Origin: Natrialba sp. SSL1
GTDB taxonomy: Archaea; Halobacteriota; Halobacteria; Halobacteriales; Natrialbaceae
Assembly: GCF_001861355.1 (NCBI RefSeq)
Contig: NZ_MASN01000024.1
Location: 1 to 32,102 of the forward strand
Direction: 5' to 3'
DNA length: 32,102 nt
Each line of letters starts with the position of its first letter. The stretch's first letter is position 1. Under the pieces are notes generated by a model. It was not told where the DNA came from, did not search any database, and was given only the letters and a program-made list of their open reading frames with translations. Made by a program: the position numbers and the translations under genes. Below are positions 14,587 through 23,089 of the stretch, piece after piece.

Positions 14587-17073
14587 TCATTCAGCTGTTG
14601 TGCTCTCGTCGCTCCCATCGTTCTCATCATCACTTCCACGCTCGGTCGACGCCTTGTGCTGGCCCGCACCCGACATAGCCCCGCCGACCAGCGGCACCTG
14701 TTCGCGCACCAGCTCGTCAACCGCCTCGACCGCACTCGTCGCTTCCCGTCGATTCACACCGCCGCCGTAGACTGCTTGCTCGTAGGACTCGAGTACCGCC
14801 TCGATACGAGGGTCTGTGGGATCCACATCTGTGGCGCTCTCCAAACTGTCCCCAGTATCGTCCGTCGCTGCCGTTCGGAGCGCTGTGACGTACGAACGCG
14901 CTGACTCACCCGGCCGTCGAGGTCGGTGAGTTCGACCCAACAGCCGTTCGAGCCGGCGATAGGCGCGTGCTGCGTCGTCGTCGGGGTCGTCAGTCGGCCG
15001 TTGCCAGAGGAGGCCGACGAGGCGCTGGAGACGCGTGCGGCCATCCGTTCGATGGATACCGGCTGCTAGCCCGACGAGGACGACGGTCGTGAGCGCGAGC
15101 AGTTCGCGCGAGACGGTAACCGGCAACGAGAACCCATCGCTGTCGTCGCCCTCACTCGAACCGTCTCCGTCCGCATCTGGAAGGCTGGTCCCGTCGGTCG
15201 TTTCGTTGCTCTCGTTTTCCGTGTCCGAATCTGGATCAGTGTCGGGGCCCTGATCGGGATCCGTCTCGTTTGTCTCGGGATCGTCCTGCTCTCCCTCGTC
15301 GGGTCCGGTTGGGTCGCGGTCGTTCTGTTCGTCCTCATCGTCGTCGTCCTCACGAACCGGGACATCCTCACTTTCCTCGATGTCGACGTTCTCGACATCG
15401 TCTGCGCGGGCGTCCTCGAGTTGGTCGGCGTGGACGTCGTCGCGTTCGCCGCTTGGCGTCGGTTCGAAGGCAACCCAGCCGTGGTCGGGGAAGTAGACCT
15501 CGACCCAGGCGTGGGCGTCGAGGCCGCGGACGACGTGGGTGTCGTCGTCGACCTGCTGGCCACTGGTGTAGCCGGTGACGTACCGTGTCGGCACTTCCTC
15601 GGCGCGCAGCATCTGGGTCATCGTTGTCGCGAAGTAGATGCAGTAGCCCTCGTCCATCTCGAAGAGGAACTCCTCGGCGACGTTGCCACTCGGCTGGGAG
15701 ACGTCGAGCGAGTACGACTTCGACGATCGAAGGTGGGTTTCGATCGCTGCGGCCTTTTCGTACGGTGTCTCGGCGTCAGCCGTCACGTTCGCGGTGTACT
15801 CGGCAAACTCGTCGGACGTATCTTCGGGCTGTTGCAGATAGCGCTCCTCGATCTGGTCAGGATACTCCGTTCCTGCCCGTTTCAACTCGTCCTGTCCGGG
15901 GTCGACGACGGCGCTTTCGACGACGTAGCTGTCGCCCTCGATGAGGGTCGTCGAGGGATGGACCTGCCCGTGTGCGGACAGTTCCGCGTACTGGGCTGCG
16001 CCGTCGGTAACCGTCAGCGGCTGTGGTGCGACCGGCATGACGCCGATCTCGGTTTCGGCGGTCACGAGCTGCTGCATCGTCTCGTAGTCGCCCGACGGCT
16101 CGTTAATCGGCCCATCGAGTGGCTGTTCCTGGCCGGTTCGGACCCACTCGTCGCCTGTGAACCGGTCGTAGACACCCGTTCGCCAGTAGGAGGGCTGTTC
16201 CGATTCAACTGTGAACCGAACCTCCGGCGAGAGGTCGACCTGCCCGGTGAACCCCGAGCGCTCGCCGGCCGAATCGATGGTGCCCTCGAGTGTCCCCGCG
16301 TCCGTCGCCCCGATGCTCGCTGGCCCCGTATCACCGCCCGGAACGAACGAGACGGACAGCGAGAGGACGATAATGAGCGCAAAGAGGGCGGCAAGCAGGT
16401 CGGCCTGGCTGATCGACCCGCCGCGACGCTCGAGTTCACCGAAGCCAACGGCCCCCAATCCGGCGAGGGTGCCGAGCAGGGTGACTGTCAGGTCGGCGTC
16501 ACCGGTGAGTACCAGAAAGGCGAGCGCGAAGCCGCCGGGGAGGACGCTCAGCGCGTAGCGGCCGCGGAGAGCGAGATACCAGGAGAGGAACACGGGCGCA
16601 GGGGCGAAGCCAAGCGTCCAGAGGCCGGCTTCGACGGTGCGGATAAGCGGGTGTCCGGTCGCAAGCGTCGCAATATCGGCGGCCAGCGCGCCGGTCTGTG
16701 AGAGGACGATACCGACGCCGACGCCGCTGCTTTCGAGATAGTAGGCAAAGCCGAGACCGGCGACGGTGAGCGCCGCGAGCAGTGCGGTTCGCGGTCGAAT
16801 CAGTCGTGCCAGTAGCGTCCCGGCGAGAAGCATGCCGCCAACGAGCGCGAACAGCGATGGCGTCCCGCCGACGGCCTGGGTTACCTCGTGGAGCACGTGG
16901 ACGAACGATGCGATTAACAACAGCACACAGCCCAGCGAGAGGATACGGAACACGTCGGGACCGATCGTTCGGGAGCCCGTTGCCCCATCGCCGACACCGA
17001 GCGAGATCGTCCGTGCGTTTCGCTGGTCACTGGCGGTTCCGGTGGTACTCTCACTGTTGGTCTCTGTGCTCAT
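14587..17073 (-). CDS. Membrane transglutaminase-like protein (TgpA type, DUF3488/DUF4129)
   Basis: An 828-residue membrane protein. About six transmembrane helices lie between residues 42 and 245. A large outside region follows with a papain-like transglutaminase core: Cys478 (EGYCIYF), His521 (LDAHAWVEV) and Asp530 (FPDHGWVAFEP) make the triad. A strongly acidic, Asp/Glu-rich linker at about 545-640 precedes one more helix (about 655-675) and a cytoplasmic DUF4129-like domain with YRRLERLLG. The ATG overlaps the stop of the DUF58 gene by 4 bp. In bacteria the MoxR-DUF58-TgpA trio is a known operon; its exact substrate is unknown. It is the last gene of the operon. Confidence 0.93.
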   Translation of the reverse strand: MSTETNSESTTGTASDQRNARTISLGVGDGATGSRTIGPDVFRILSLGCVLLLIASFVHVLHEVTQAVGGTPSLFALVGGMLLAGTLLARLIRPRTALLAALTVAGLGFAYYLESSGVGVGIVLSQTGALAADIATLATGHPLIRTVEAGLWTLGFAPAPVFLSWYLALRGRYALSVLPGGFALAFLVLTGDADLTVTLLGTLAGLGAVGFGELERRGGSISQADLLAALFALIIVLSLSVSFVPGGDTGPASIGATDAGTLEGTIDSAGERSGFTGQVDLSPEVRFTVESEQPSYWRTGVYDRFTGDEWVRTGQEQPLDGPINEPSGDYETMQQLVTAETEIGVMPVAPQPLTVTDGAAQYAELSAHGQVHPSTTLIEGDSYVVESAVVDPGQDELKRAGTEYPDQIEERYLQQPEDTSDEFAEYTANVTADAETPYEKAAAIETHLRSSKSYSLDVSQPSGNVAEEFLFEMDEGYCIYFATTMTQMLRAEEVPTRYVTGYTSGQQVDDDTHVVRGLDAHAWVEVYFPDHGWVAFEPTPSGERDDVHADQLEDARADDVENVDIEESEDVPVREDDDDEDEQNDRDPTGPDEGEQDDPETNETDPDQGPDTDPDSDTENESNETTDGTSLPDADGDGSSEGDDSDGFSLPVTVSRELLALTTVVLVGLAAGIHRTDGRTRLQRLVGLLWQRPTDDPDDDAARAYRRLERLLGRTHRPRRPGESARSYVTALRTAATDDTGDSLESATDVDPTDPRIEAVLESYEQAVYGGGVNRREATSAVEAVDELVREQVPLVGGAMSGAGQHKASTERGSDDENDGSDESTTAE

Positions 17074-18314
17074 GGCAACACCCCCGTCCCTTCTCCTGTG
17101 CCCGCCCCAGCGCCATCGTCGTGGCTGTGGGGTCCGTTCGTCGCCTGTCCTTGGCGATCCCGTCTCAGTTCTTGGTCACGTTCGTGTCCGTTCCCGTGCC
17201 CGTGCCCATGCCCGTGCCCGTGCCCATGCCCGTTCCCCCGCTCCCGCCCGCGGCCTCGACTCGACGTTCGATCCGCATCTCCCTCGTTTCGAAGTCGATC
17301 GAACTCGAACTTGAGTGCACGCTCGCCGTGGGCTGCGTGCCCTTCTCCGATGGTGACGGTCGTGCCGGACGTTCCGGCCACAACGCAGACATCGGCGTCA
17401 GCGCGTTCTTGCTCCGTGAGTGTGGCTGTCCCTGCGCGAGGCTCGAGTGCGGCGAGGACGCCGAGCAGATCGTAGTAGTGGTCCAGCCCGGTGTCTGGCT
17501 GGCGTTCGGTGCCGTCGACGAGGAGGCCAACCCGAATGTTGGCCTCGTGAATCGACGTCACCACGCTTGCGACTGCGCTCGCGAGGTCGTCCTCGCGGCC
17601 GGAAAGACACTCCGCGGCGACGGTAATCGAACCGAGTCCCTCGTCGGCAGCGTACTCCGTGACGACGAGGTCGTCTTCGGGCTGTTTGGCGGCGGCCTTC
17701 CAGTGGACGTCACGCAGCGAGTCGCCACGGCGATACTCCCGGAGGTGGTCGAACTCCTCGCGGCTTCGGCGGGCCGTCGCATCCGCGATGGTTTGCAGCT
17801 GGTGTCCCAGTTCACCGTCGAGGCTGTAGACTGCCGGATAGACCGTAATCTGACTCCGCTCGTCGTACTCGTAGCGGCGTGCGAACAGCCCGAAAATGTC
17901 GCTGACGGTGATCGAGACGGGGCCGACCGTCCGTTCACCGCGGCCGGTGAGGTCGATTTCGTAGCGGACGTGCGTCTCACCGTCGAGAATCGCGTGCGTC
18001 GAGAGTTCGTCCATCTCGTCGGTGGCTGCCGGTGTGAGTCCCGTCCCAATCCCATCGCGAACCGTTGCGGGGATATCGCTCTCCGTCTCGATGACGAACG
18101 CTATTTCGCGTGTCTCGCCGACGAAGCCGTCGTCAACGGGCTGTCGTCTGACAGTCGGTCGGTCGCGCCGAAACGTGATGAGGAAGCTGGCAGCCAGGAC
18201 GATGACCAGCGGTGCGACGATGGCGTTCAGTGCTCGCGGGCCGTACTGCCAACTCATCGCGAGCGAGCCAGCAATCGCAGCGAGGACGACCCATCCGCGA
18301 GCAGTCACTCTCAT
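17070..18314 (-). CDS. DUF58 domain protein
   Basis: A 414-residue protein with two N-terminal hydrophobic segments (residues 8-50), a beta-sandwich part and the DUF58 signature EFDHLREYRRGDSLRDVHWK at about residues 186-205, followed by a von Willebrand A-like half. DUF58 proteins are partners of MoxR ATPases. The C-terminal 60 residues are a low-complexity tail with a perfect Gly-His repeat (GNGHGHGHGHG), coded by hexamers at about 17188-17236. The gene overlaps both neighbours by 4 bp (TGA/ATG), so translation of all three is coupled. Confidence 0.94.
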   Translation of the reverse strand: MRVTARGWVVLAAIAGSLAMSWQYGPRALNAIVAPLVIVLAASFLITFRRDRPTVRRQPVDDGFVGETREIAFVIETESDIPATVRDGIGTGLTPAATDEMDELSTHAILDGETHVRYEIDLTGRGERTVGPVSITVSDIFGLFARRYEYDERSQITVYPAVYSLDGELGHQLQTIADATARRSREEFDHLREYRRGDSLRDVHWKAAAKQPEDDLVVTEYAADEGLGSITVAAECLSGREDDLASAVASVVTSIHEANIRVGLLVDGTERQPDTGLDHYYDLLGVLAALEPRAGTATLTEQERADADVCVVAGTSGTTVTIGEGHAAHGERALKFEFDRLRNEGDADRTSSRGRGRERGNGHGHGHGHGHGHGNGHERDQELRRDRQGQATNGPHSHDDGAGAGTGEGTGVLP

Positions 18315-19318
18315 CCGTCGACCGGAACCTGCTCGAGTGCGTCCGCGACGATGGCCTGACCGTCGCGTGTGCGGTCGTTCGTCTTCACTCGATGGCTCAG
18401 CACGACGGCGGCTTCCGCCTGCACGTCGTCCGGCGTCACGTAGTCGCGGCCGTTGATGACCGCACGGGCCTGGGCCGCCCGGAGTAATGCAATCGCTCCA
18501 CGCGGACTCGCACCGATATGTGCGTTTTCGCGCGTGTAGCCCGCTAACCGGGTCACGTACGCCCGAACTGGTTCTGCGACCTCCACGCGGGAGACCGTTT
18601 CCCGAGCGCGCACCAACGTCTCGCGATCCGTGACGGACTCGAGTTCATCGATCGGATGGGTGCCGACGGTTCGGCCGAGTAGTTCGGCTTCGTCCTCGGG
18701 GTCGGGATAGCCGAGGTGGAGTTTCTTCATGAACCGGTCGAGTTCGGCGAACGGAAGGTCGTAGGTTCGGTTCGGTTCGATGGCGTTCTGCGTCGCGATG
18801 ACGGTGAACGGTGCGGGAAGCGACCGCGTCTCGCCGTCGGCCGTGACCTGTTCCTCTTCCATCGCCTCGAGCAGCGCCGACTGTGTCTTCGGCGGTGCAC
18901 GGTTGATCTCGTCGCCGAGGACGATGTTGCCGAAGATGGGGCCGGGCTGGAACTCGAACTCGCGGGTTTGCTGGTTGAACACGTTTACGCCGGTCACGTC
19001 CGTCGGCAGCAGATCCGGGGTGAACTGAATTCGGCGGAACGTACAGTCGACCGAGGTCGCAATCGACCGCGCGAGCATCGTCTTTCCGACGCCGGGAACG
19101 TCGTCGAGCAACACGTGTCCGCGGCCAAGGAGGGCGGTGATGACGTGTTCGATGACGGACTCGTGGCCGACGATTACGCGCGCGACGTTGGCTTCGATGT
19201 CAGTCCCGATCGACTCGACGCGTGTAAGCGGCAAGGGATCGATCGCTTCCGTCTGCTCGTCGACGTCGATCGGCGTCGTCTCGAGTACCGTGTCGGTCGG
19301 TGGGTCAGCGTCAGTCAT
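18311..19318 (-). CDS. MoxR-family AAA+ ATPase
   Basis: A 335-residue AAA+ ATPase thought to act as a chaperone for assembling or activating partner complexes. Walker A is DDVPGVGKT at about residues 72-80; Walker B is VLGDEINR with Asp136 and Glu137. ASPRGAIALLRAAQARAVI is the sensor-2 region. An N-terminal extension of about 30 acidic residues precedes the domain. It is the first gene of the MoxR-DUF58-transglutaminase operon. AT-rich GCATATATTC at about 19399-19408 is a candidate distal TATA box, giving a leader of roughly 50 nt. Confidence 0.95.
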   Translation of the reverse strand: MTDADPPTDTVLETTPIDVDEQTEAIDPLPLTRVESIGTDIEANVARVIVGHESVIEHVITALLGRGHVLLDDVPGVGKTMLARSIATSVDCTFRRIQFTPDLLPTDVTGVNVFNQQTREFEFQPGPIFGNIVLGDEINRAPPKTQSALLEAMEEEQVTADGETRSLPAPFTVIATQNAIEPNRTYDLPFAELDRFMKKLHLGYPDPEDEAELLGRTVGTHPIDELESVTDRETLVRARETVSRVEVAEPVRAYVTRLAGYTRENAHIGASPRGAIALLRAAQARAVINGRDYVTPDDVQAEAAVVLSHRVKTNDRTRDGQAIVADALEQVPVDG

Positions 19319-19595
19319 CGGTCACAGTCATTGGGGAGGGTGTCTCGTAGGCGGGGGAGAACGGATTCATCTCGTTTGTCCGAGTTGCGCGGGTCGTGAA
19401 TATATGCTTTGTGTCGGTTCTGGTGACTATCGTTCGCGCGGACCGTTCTCTGTGTGAGCTGCTCTCATCCCGTACTACGGCGGCTTCGATAAAGTATGCT
19501 TGGCCTGCCGCCGTCGTTTGATCGGTCGTCGCTGACCGCTGGCGGCGCTATTCGTCGGGAGTCATTCAGAAAACGATACTGTTTGGATCGCCGGT

Positions 19596-19790
19596 TTAGA
19601 GGCGCTCGACGTTCGTCGCGCGCGGCCCCTTCTCGGCCTCTTCGATCTCGAACTCGACTTCCTGGCCCTCTTCTAAGTCTGGTCCGCCAACGTCTTCCAT
19701 GTGGAAGAACACGTCCTCGTCCGCGTCCTCGGTCTCGATGAATCCGTAACCGCCGGTGTCGTTGAAGAATGCAACCGTACCTTTCGCCAT
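19596..19790 (-). CDS. cspA: Cold-shock domain protein
   Basis: A 64-residue CSD protein that binds single-stranded RNA or DNA. RNP1 (GGYGFIE) and RNP2 (VFFHM) are intact, and the ends MAKGTVAFFND and KGPRATNVERL match haloarchaeal CspA proteins. Many acidic residues replace the usual surface Lys. The TATA box TTTATATC (19816-19823) lies about 29 nt before the ATG, so the mRNA is almost leaderless. Confidence 0.96.
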   Translation of the reverse strand: MAKGTVAFFNDTGGYGFIETEDADEDVFFHMEDVGGPDLEEGQEVEFEIEEAEKGPRATNVERL

Positions 19791-19815
19791 TGCAGGTTTA
19801 CAAAGCGGCGACGAA

Positions 19816-19823
19816 GATATAAA
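19816..19823 (-). promoter_or_regulatory. TATA box of the cold-shock gene
   Basis: TTTATATC on the minus strand is a good archaeal TATA box about 29 nt before the ATG at 19790. Confidence 0.65.
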
Positions 19824-19971
19824 TGTTCGGGGGGACTGGTGTTCGATTCGTCCGAAAACGGACGTGTATCACCACTTATTCGGATCGTTGTGACGTTTCC
19901 CCAGTAATGGTTCCTGTTCGGGCGATTACCGCTACCGCTGCCAACGCTCACCGGACCGCCTCAGTGGGCAC

Positions 19972-20298
19972 TCACCAGGCTTTGCAGTCGGGACAAACGA
20001 ACTGGCCGTCATCACACCAGAAGTGGCGACTCTCTGAACCACACTTCCTGCAGGTGTGTGCGGGTTCACTGTTGGGTGGTTGGACCGCGTAGGTGGCGAG
20101 CGAGGGGGTGAGTTCGGCGGGTGCGTCGGTGGCGTGTTCCTTGTCCTCTGTCTCTGTATCCGCTTTTGTCTGAGCGTCTGCTGTGGATGTGCGCGCGGAT
20201 TCGGAGTCCGCTGCTGATCCGGTCTCACCCGTTGACTCGGACACAACGTCGTCGTCTGGATCCGTTCCAAACGAAGACAGGGTCGCGTCGTCAGTCAC
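19972..20298 (-). CDS. Small zinc-finger protein (DUF7573-like)
   Basis: A 108-residue protein with a disordered acidic front half (Thr/Asp/Glu/Ser-rich) and a C-terminal zinc finger with two CxxC pairs (CRKCGSE, WCDDGQFVCPDCKAW). The arrangement matches small haloarchaeal proteins I recall as DUF7573. I chose the GTG at 20298, giving a start TDDATLSSFGTDPDD like related proteins, rather than the ATG at 20355. The TATA evidence (CCTAAGCC near 20321-20328) is weak. Its role is unknown. Confidence 0.7.
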   Translation of the reverse strand: MTDDATLSSFGTDPDDDVVSESTGETGSAADSESARTSTADAQTKADTETEDKEHATDAPAELTPSLATYAVQPPNSEPAHTCRKCGSESRHFWCDDGQFVCPDCKAW

Positions 20299-20349
20299 AT
20301 CCGTCTGTACGACCGTGCCTGGCTTAGGTCCGGCGGTGTTCGTGGTACA

Positions 20350-20412
20350 CAGCACAGAACTCCCACGCTACATGGCATGACACTCCCGCGCTACACTGCA
20401 GGACACTCAGCC
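20350..20412. repeat. Short ~23-bp degenerate tandem repeat
   Basis: The sequence around CACTCCCGCGCTACACTGCA occurs about two and a half times (CTCCCACGCTACATGGCATG, CTCCCGCGCTACACTGCAGG, CTCAGCCGCCGCTGCGATAC). No function is evident. Confidence 0.4.
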
Positions 20413-20490
20413 GCCGCTGCGATACACGGCATCAGCCACCCCTCGCACGCGACCGGCACGGCCAAGTACCACCGGTGACAACCCCCACGC

Positions 20491-20685
20491 ATGGAAACCG
20501 TCGCAGTACTGAACGCCATCGTGGATAATATCATCGAGATGAACGAATACTTCAGCGGTGTCGCGACCGGTGAGGGCTTCGCACCGCTGCTGATGATCGC
20601 CGGCACACTCCTCGTCGTCTTCTCACTCGGTGTCTTCGGTGCGCTCACCGCCGGCGCGTTCGGCAGCCTCTTCACGAGCAACTAG
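20491..20685 (+). CDS. Small membrane protein
   Basis: A 64-residue protein with one strong C-terminal transmembrane helix (about residues 31-56) after an amphipathic N-terminal part METVAVLNAIVDNIIEMNEYF. It looks like a small haloarchaeal membrane protein, but I cannot name a family. The ATG at 20491 has no clear TATA or Shine-Dalgarno signal. It runs convergent to the oxidoreductase gene, with an 18-bp repeat array between. Confidence 0.6.
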   Translation: METVAVLNAIVDNIIEMNEYFSGVATGEGFAPLLMIAGTLLVVFSLGVFGALTAGAFGSLFTSN

Positions 20686-20730
20686 AGACTCCACTGCAGT
20701 CGTTTTCTCCACACACAGCTCAGTTCCCCA

Positions 20731-20750
20731 GCGAGCCATCGCTGGCTCGC
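20731..20750. terminator. 8-bp hairpin after small membrane gene
   Basis: GCGAGCCA (20731-20738) and TGGCTCGC (20743-20750) form a stem with loop TCGC. It lies in the convergent intergenic space and may end transcription from one or both sides; no long T-run follows. Confidence 0.35.
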
Positions 20751-20760
20751 TTCGCAACGT

Positions 20761-20868
20761 AACCCAACTTCTGTCTACACGTCAACTTCCGTCCGCAACC
20801 CAACTTCTATCTACACATCAATTTCCGCACGTAACACAATTTCCGTCCGCAATTACGTTCCCGCCCGT
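20761..20868. repeat. 18-bp tandem repeat, six degenerate copies
   Basis: Units begin at 20761, 20779, 20797, 20815, 20833 and 20851; copies 1 and 3 differ at one base, as in AACCCAACTTCTGTCTAC and AACCCAACTTCTATCTAC. A 36-bp higher-order unit (20761-20796, 20797-20832) is visible. The array fills the gap between two convergent genes and stops 3 bp before the oxidoreductase stop codon. Confidence 0.85.
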
Positions 20869-20871
20869 AGC

Positions 20872-21900
20872 TCACTCCTCCGCCGCCGACACCGCCTGCT
20901 CCATCGCCTCGCTCGCCATCTCGACCGCACTCTCTAGATCCGGCCCCAGCGGCGAGCCAACGACGATGCCGTCGACGAACTCGAGTGCCGCCCCGAACTG
21001 TTCGGCCACCTGTTCAGTGGTACCAGCGATACAGAACGCGTCGATCATCTCGGGGGTGACGTGCCCGAAGGCCTCGGTGAGATTGCCCTGCGAAAGCGCG
21101 TCGCTGACGGCTTCGGCGGCCTCACGATTGATATCGTGGCGGTCGAGCACCGGGTCGGCTGCGCCGCCGACGATGAACGCGACCGGCGGTCGTGCGGCCT
21201 CGCGGGCGGCGTCCTCGTCGTCCGCGACACTCACACTAGCGAACGCGAGCGCCTCGAACGGACCGTGTTCGTCTGGGCGCTCCTCGAGTCCATGTTCCAG
21301 CTGTCCCGCAGCCCACTCGAGATCCTTCGGGTGGGCGGCGTTGATCAACACACCGTCGGCGTGCTTGGCACTCATCCGGAGCATGTGCGGTCCCTGTGCG
21401 CCGACGTAGACCGGGAGCTGCCCGGATGGGGGCTCGAGGTTGAGCGACGCGTCGCTGGCCGCAAAGGTGCCGTCGTGACTCACAGTGTCGCCGTCCCAGA
21501 GGTCACGCGCAACACCGAACGTCTCGAGGACGCGACGGAGCGGCCGCTCGTGTTCGATGCCGAGATTCGCGAGCGAGGAGCGGTCGCCAGCACCGATGCC
21601 GAAGACGGCGCGGCCGTCGCTCTCCTCGTCGATCGTCGCGGCCTGGCCGGCGAGTTTGACGGGATGGCTCTCGTAGGGGTTGACGACGCCCGGCCCGAGT
21701 CGAATCTCGTCGGTCGCCTCAGCCATGCGCGAGAGCGTGACGAACGGGTCGCGGTTGAAGTAGTGGCTGCTCGTGAACGCGATGTCAAAGCCCTCGTTCT
21801 CGGCGAGTGCAGCCAGGTCGGCGATGCGCTCCGTCGGATGTTCGGGGGTGAGTTCGATACCGACGGTCGGCTCGTCGCTAGGTTGCTGTGCGTCGTTCAT
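20872..21900 (-). CDS. LLM-class F420-dependent oxidoreductase
   Basis: A 342-residue luciferase-like (LLM) flavin/F420-dependent oxidoreductase, resembling methylene-tetrahydromethanopterin reductase. Visible family parts are VGIELTPEHP, FTSSHYFNRDPFVTLSRMAE, LGPGVVNPYESHP, AVFGIGAGDR and PVYVGAQGPHMLRMSAKHAD. The start ATG at 21900 shares 4 bp with the stop of the cofE gene, so an in-frame start further upstream is less likely. Being coupled to cofE supports F420 rather than FMN as cofactor. Whether it serves folate-like C1 chemistry or another substrate is not decided. Confidence 0.9.
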   Translation of the reverse strand: MNDAQQPSDEPTVGIELTPEHPTERIADLAALAENEGFDIAFTSSHYFNRDPFVTLSRMAEATDEIRLGPGVVNPYESHPVKLAGQAATIDEESDGRAVFGIGAGDRSSLANLGIEHERPLRRVLETFGVARDLWDGDTVSHDGTFAASDASLNLEPPSGQLPVYVGAQGPHMLRMSAKHADGVLINAAHPKDLEWAAGQLEHGLEERPDEHGPFEALAFASVSVADDEDAAREAARPPVAFIVGGAADPVLDRHDINREAAEAVSDALSQGNLTEAFGHVTPEMIDAFCIAGTTEQVAEQFGAALEFVDGIVVGSPLGPDLESAVEMASEAMEQAVSAAEE

Positions 21901-22679
21901 GCGTCTCCCTCCCACTCCCAGCCACGAAGTGCCTGTCTAATGAGGTCGTCCTCGACCGATCGGAACAGTTCGTCGCTGCCGGCGAGGTCGCCAAAGGTCC
22001 AGTCGCTGACGGCAACGGCTGGCACTCCGTCGGCCCCCTCGCCGGTGACGAGGTTCGCCGCCGACGCGAGTTCGTCGACCACGGACTGCACCGTCACGCC
22101 CAGCTCGCGGCCGTCGCGGTCCAGTTCTCCGCGCCAGTCACGACTTGCTGGCATCCCGTCCCAGCCGATCGCGACGCCGCGCTGGCCGTGCCGGAACGGT
22201 CGTCCGCAGGTGTCGGTGACGATCACGGCGACGTCTTCGTAGCCGCGCTCTGTGAGCCCCTCTCGGATCCGCGCCGCGCTCTCACTCGGCCGCTCGGGCA
22301 GCAAGAGCAGGTCGTGTCCCGGCACGTTCGACCGATCGATGCCTGCGTTCACGCAGATGTGGCCGAATCGCGTCTCGGTCAGCAGGAACGGGACTTCGAT
22401 CAGCAGTTCCGTGCTCTCCTCGAGTACCGCCTGGGCAAACCGGGGGTCTTTTTCTTCGCCGGCGAGCTCGCCGAGGCTGTCGGCGAGCTCCTGGGCGCGG
22501 CCGCTGACGGGGTACTCCGCGAGGTCGGCGGTTCGCCCTTCGGCCTTCGAGACGACCGTGCTGGCGACGGTGAGCACGTCGCCGTCGGCGAGGTCGTCGC
22601 CGGCCCGGTCCGCGATGAGATCGGCGAGGTCGTCGCCGGGACGGATTTCGGGCAGGTCCGTCACTGGTGTGAGTTCCAT
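21897..22679 (-). CDS. cofE: Coenzyme F420-0:L-glutamate ligase
   Basis: A 260-residue CofE, which adds L-glutamate to F420-0 using GTP. Family segments are VLTVASTVVSKAEGR, the ICVNAGIDRSNVPGHDLLLL region, VIVTDTCGRPFRHGQRGVAI and ELGVTVQSVVDELASAANLV. Length is normal. It precedes, with a 4-bp overlap, a gene for an F420-type oxidoreductase, so cofactor making and use are coupled. Thirty-six bp upstream on the same strand ends a small membrane gene. Confidence 0.95.
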   Translation of the reverse strand: MELTPVTDLPEIRPGDDLADLIADRAGDDLADGDVLTVASTVVSKAEGRTADLAEYPVSGRAQELADSLGELAGEEKDPRFAQAVLEESTELLIEVPFLLTETRFGHICVNAGIDRSNVPGHDLLLLPERPSESAARIREGLTERGYEDVAVIVTDTCGRPFRHGQRGVAIGWDGMPASRDWRGELDRDGRELGVTVQSVVDELASAANLVTGEGADGVPAVAVSDWTFGDLAGSDELFRSVEDDLIRQALRGWEWEGDA

Positions 22680-22715
22680 ACTGAAGCGTCGGCGAGCGGC
22701 GTCAAAAACGCACCG

Positions 22716-22961
22716 TCACCGGAGAGAGTCGTCGGCTCTCCCCTCCAGAAACGCGTCGATACCGCGAAAGAGGATTCGAATGACGAACAGGAGCCCGTAG
22801 AACCAGAGACACAGTGCGACGACGGTTCCGAACACGCCGAACAGATCCCCGGCGAGGAGTCCGCCGTAGCCGGTGAAGACGAGTGCGACCAGTACTCGTC
22901 CGAAGACCCACTGTGAAATCTCGTCGACCGACGCGGTCGGTGTTGGTTCGAACGCGTTCAT
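22716..22961 (-). CDS. Small two-helix membrane protein upstream of cofE
   Basis: An 81-residue protein with two hydrophobic helices (about residues 22-42 and 45-66) and polar ends; a short ASVDEISQWVFGRV segment begins the membrane part. No family is recognised. It ends 36 bp before cofE on the same strand, so it may be its operon leader gene. An AT-rich stretch at about 22979-22990 lies around 25 nt before the ATG at 22961. Confidence 0.65.
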   Translation of the reverse strand: MNAFEPTPTASVDEISQWVFGRVLVALVFTGYGGLLAGDLFGVFGTVVALCLWFYGLLFVIRILFRGIDAFLEGRADDSLR

Positions 22962-23006
22962 GCGGATTGCGAATAAGTCAAATAACTAACTATCTTCGAT
23001 CCTGAC

Positions 23007-23066
23007 TGCATCCACATCTGCATCAGCGTCTGCATCTACGTCTACATCTACATCTGTATCTCTATC
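23007..23066. repeat. 6-bp microsatellite (CATCTA/CATCTG)
   Basis: About nine degenerate copies of a hexamer (CATCTG, CATCTA, CATCAG and similar) lie after the hyuB stop and before the small membrane gene promoter. Two ACTCGAGT palindromes follow at 23067-23091. Read from the minus strand it lies directly downstream of hyuB. Confidence 0.7.
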
Positions 23067-23089
23067 ACTCGAGTTCCGCTGTACTCGAG

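Noticed and set aside
15421-16701. Plus-strand frame opposite the transglutaminase
   Set aside because: Antisense to an intact domain protein, with no motif of its own.
20761-20868. CRISPR array
   Set aside because: The 18-bp units are directly adjacent with no spacers and are degenerate, and no cas genes are present. The same applies to the arrays at 7233 and 10661.
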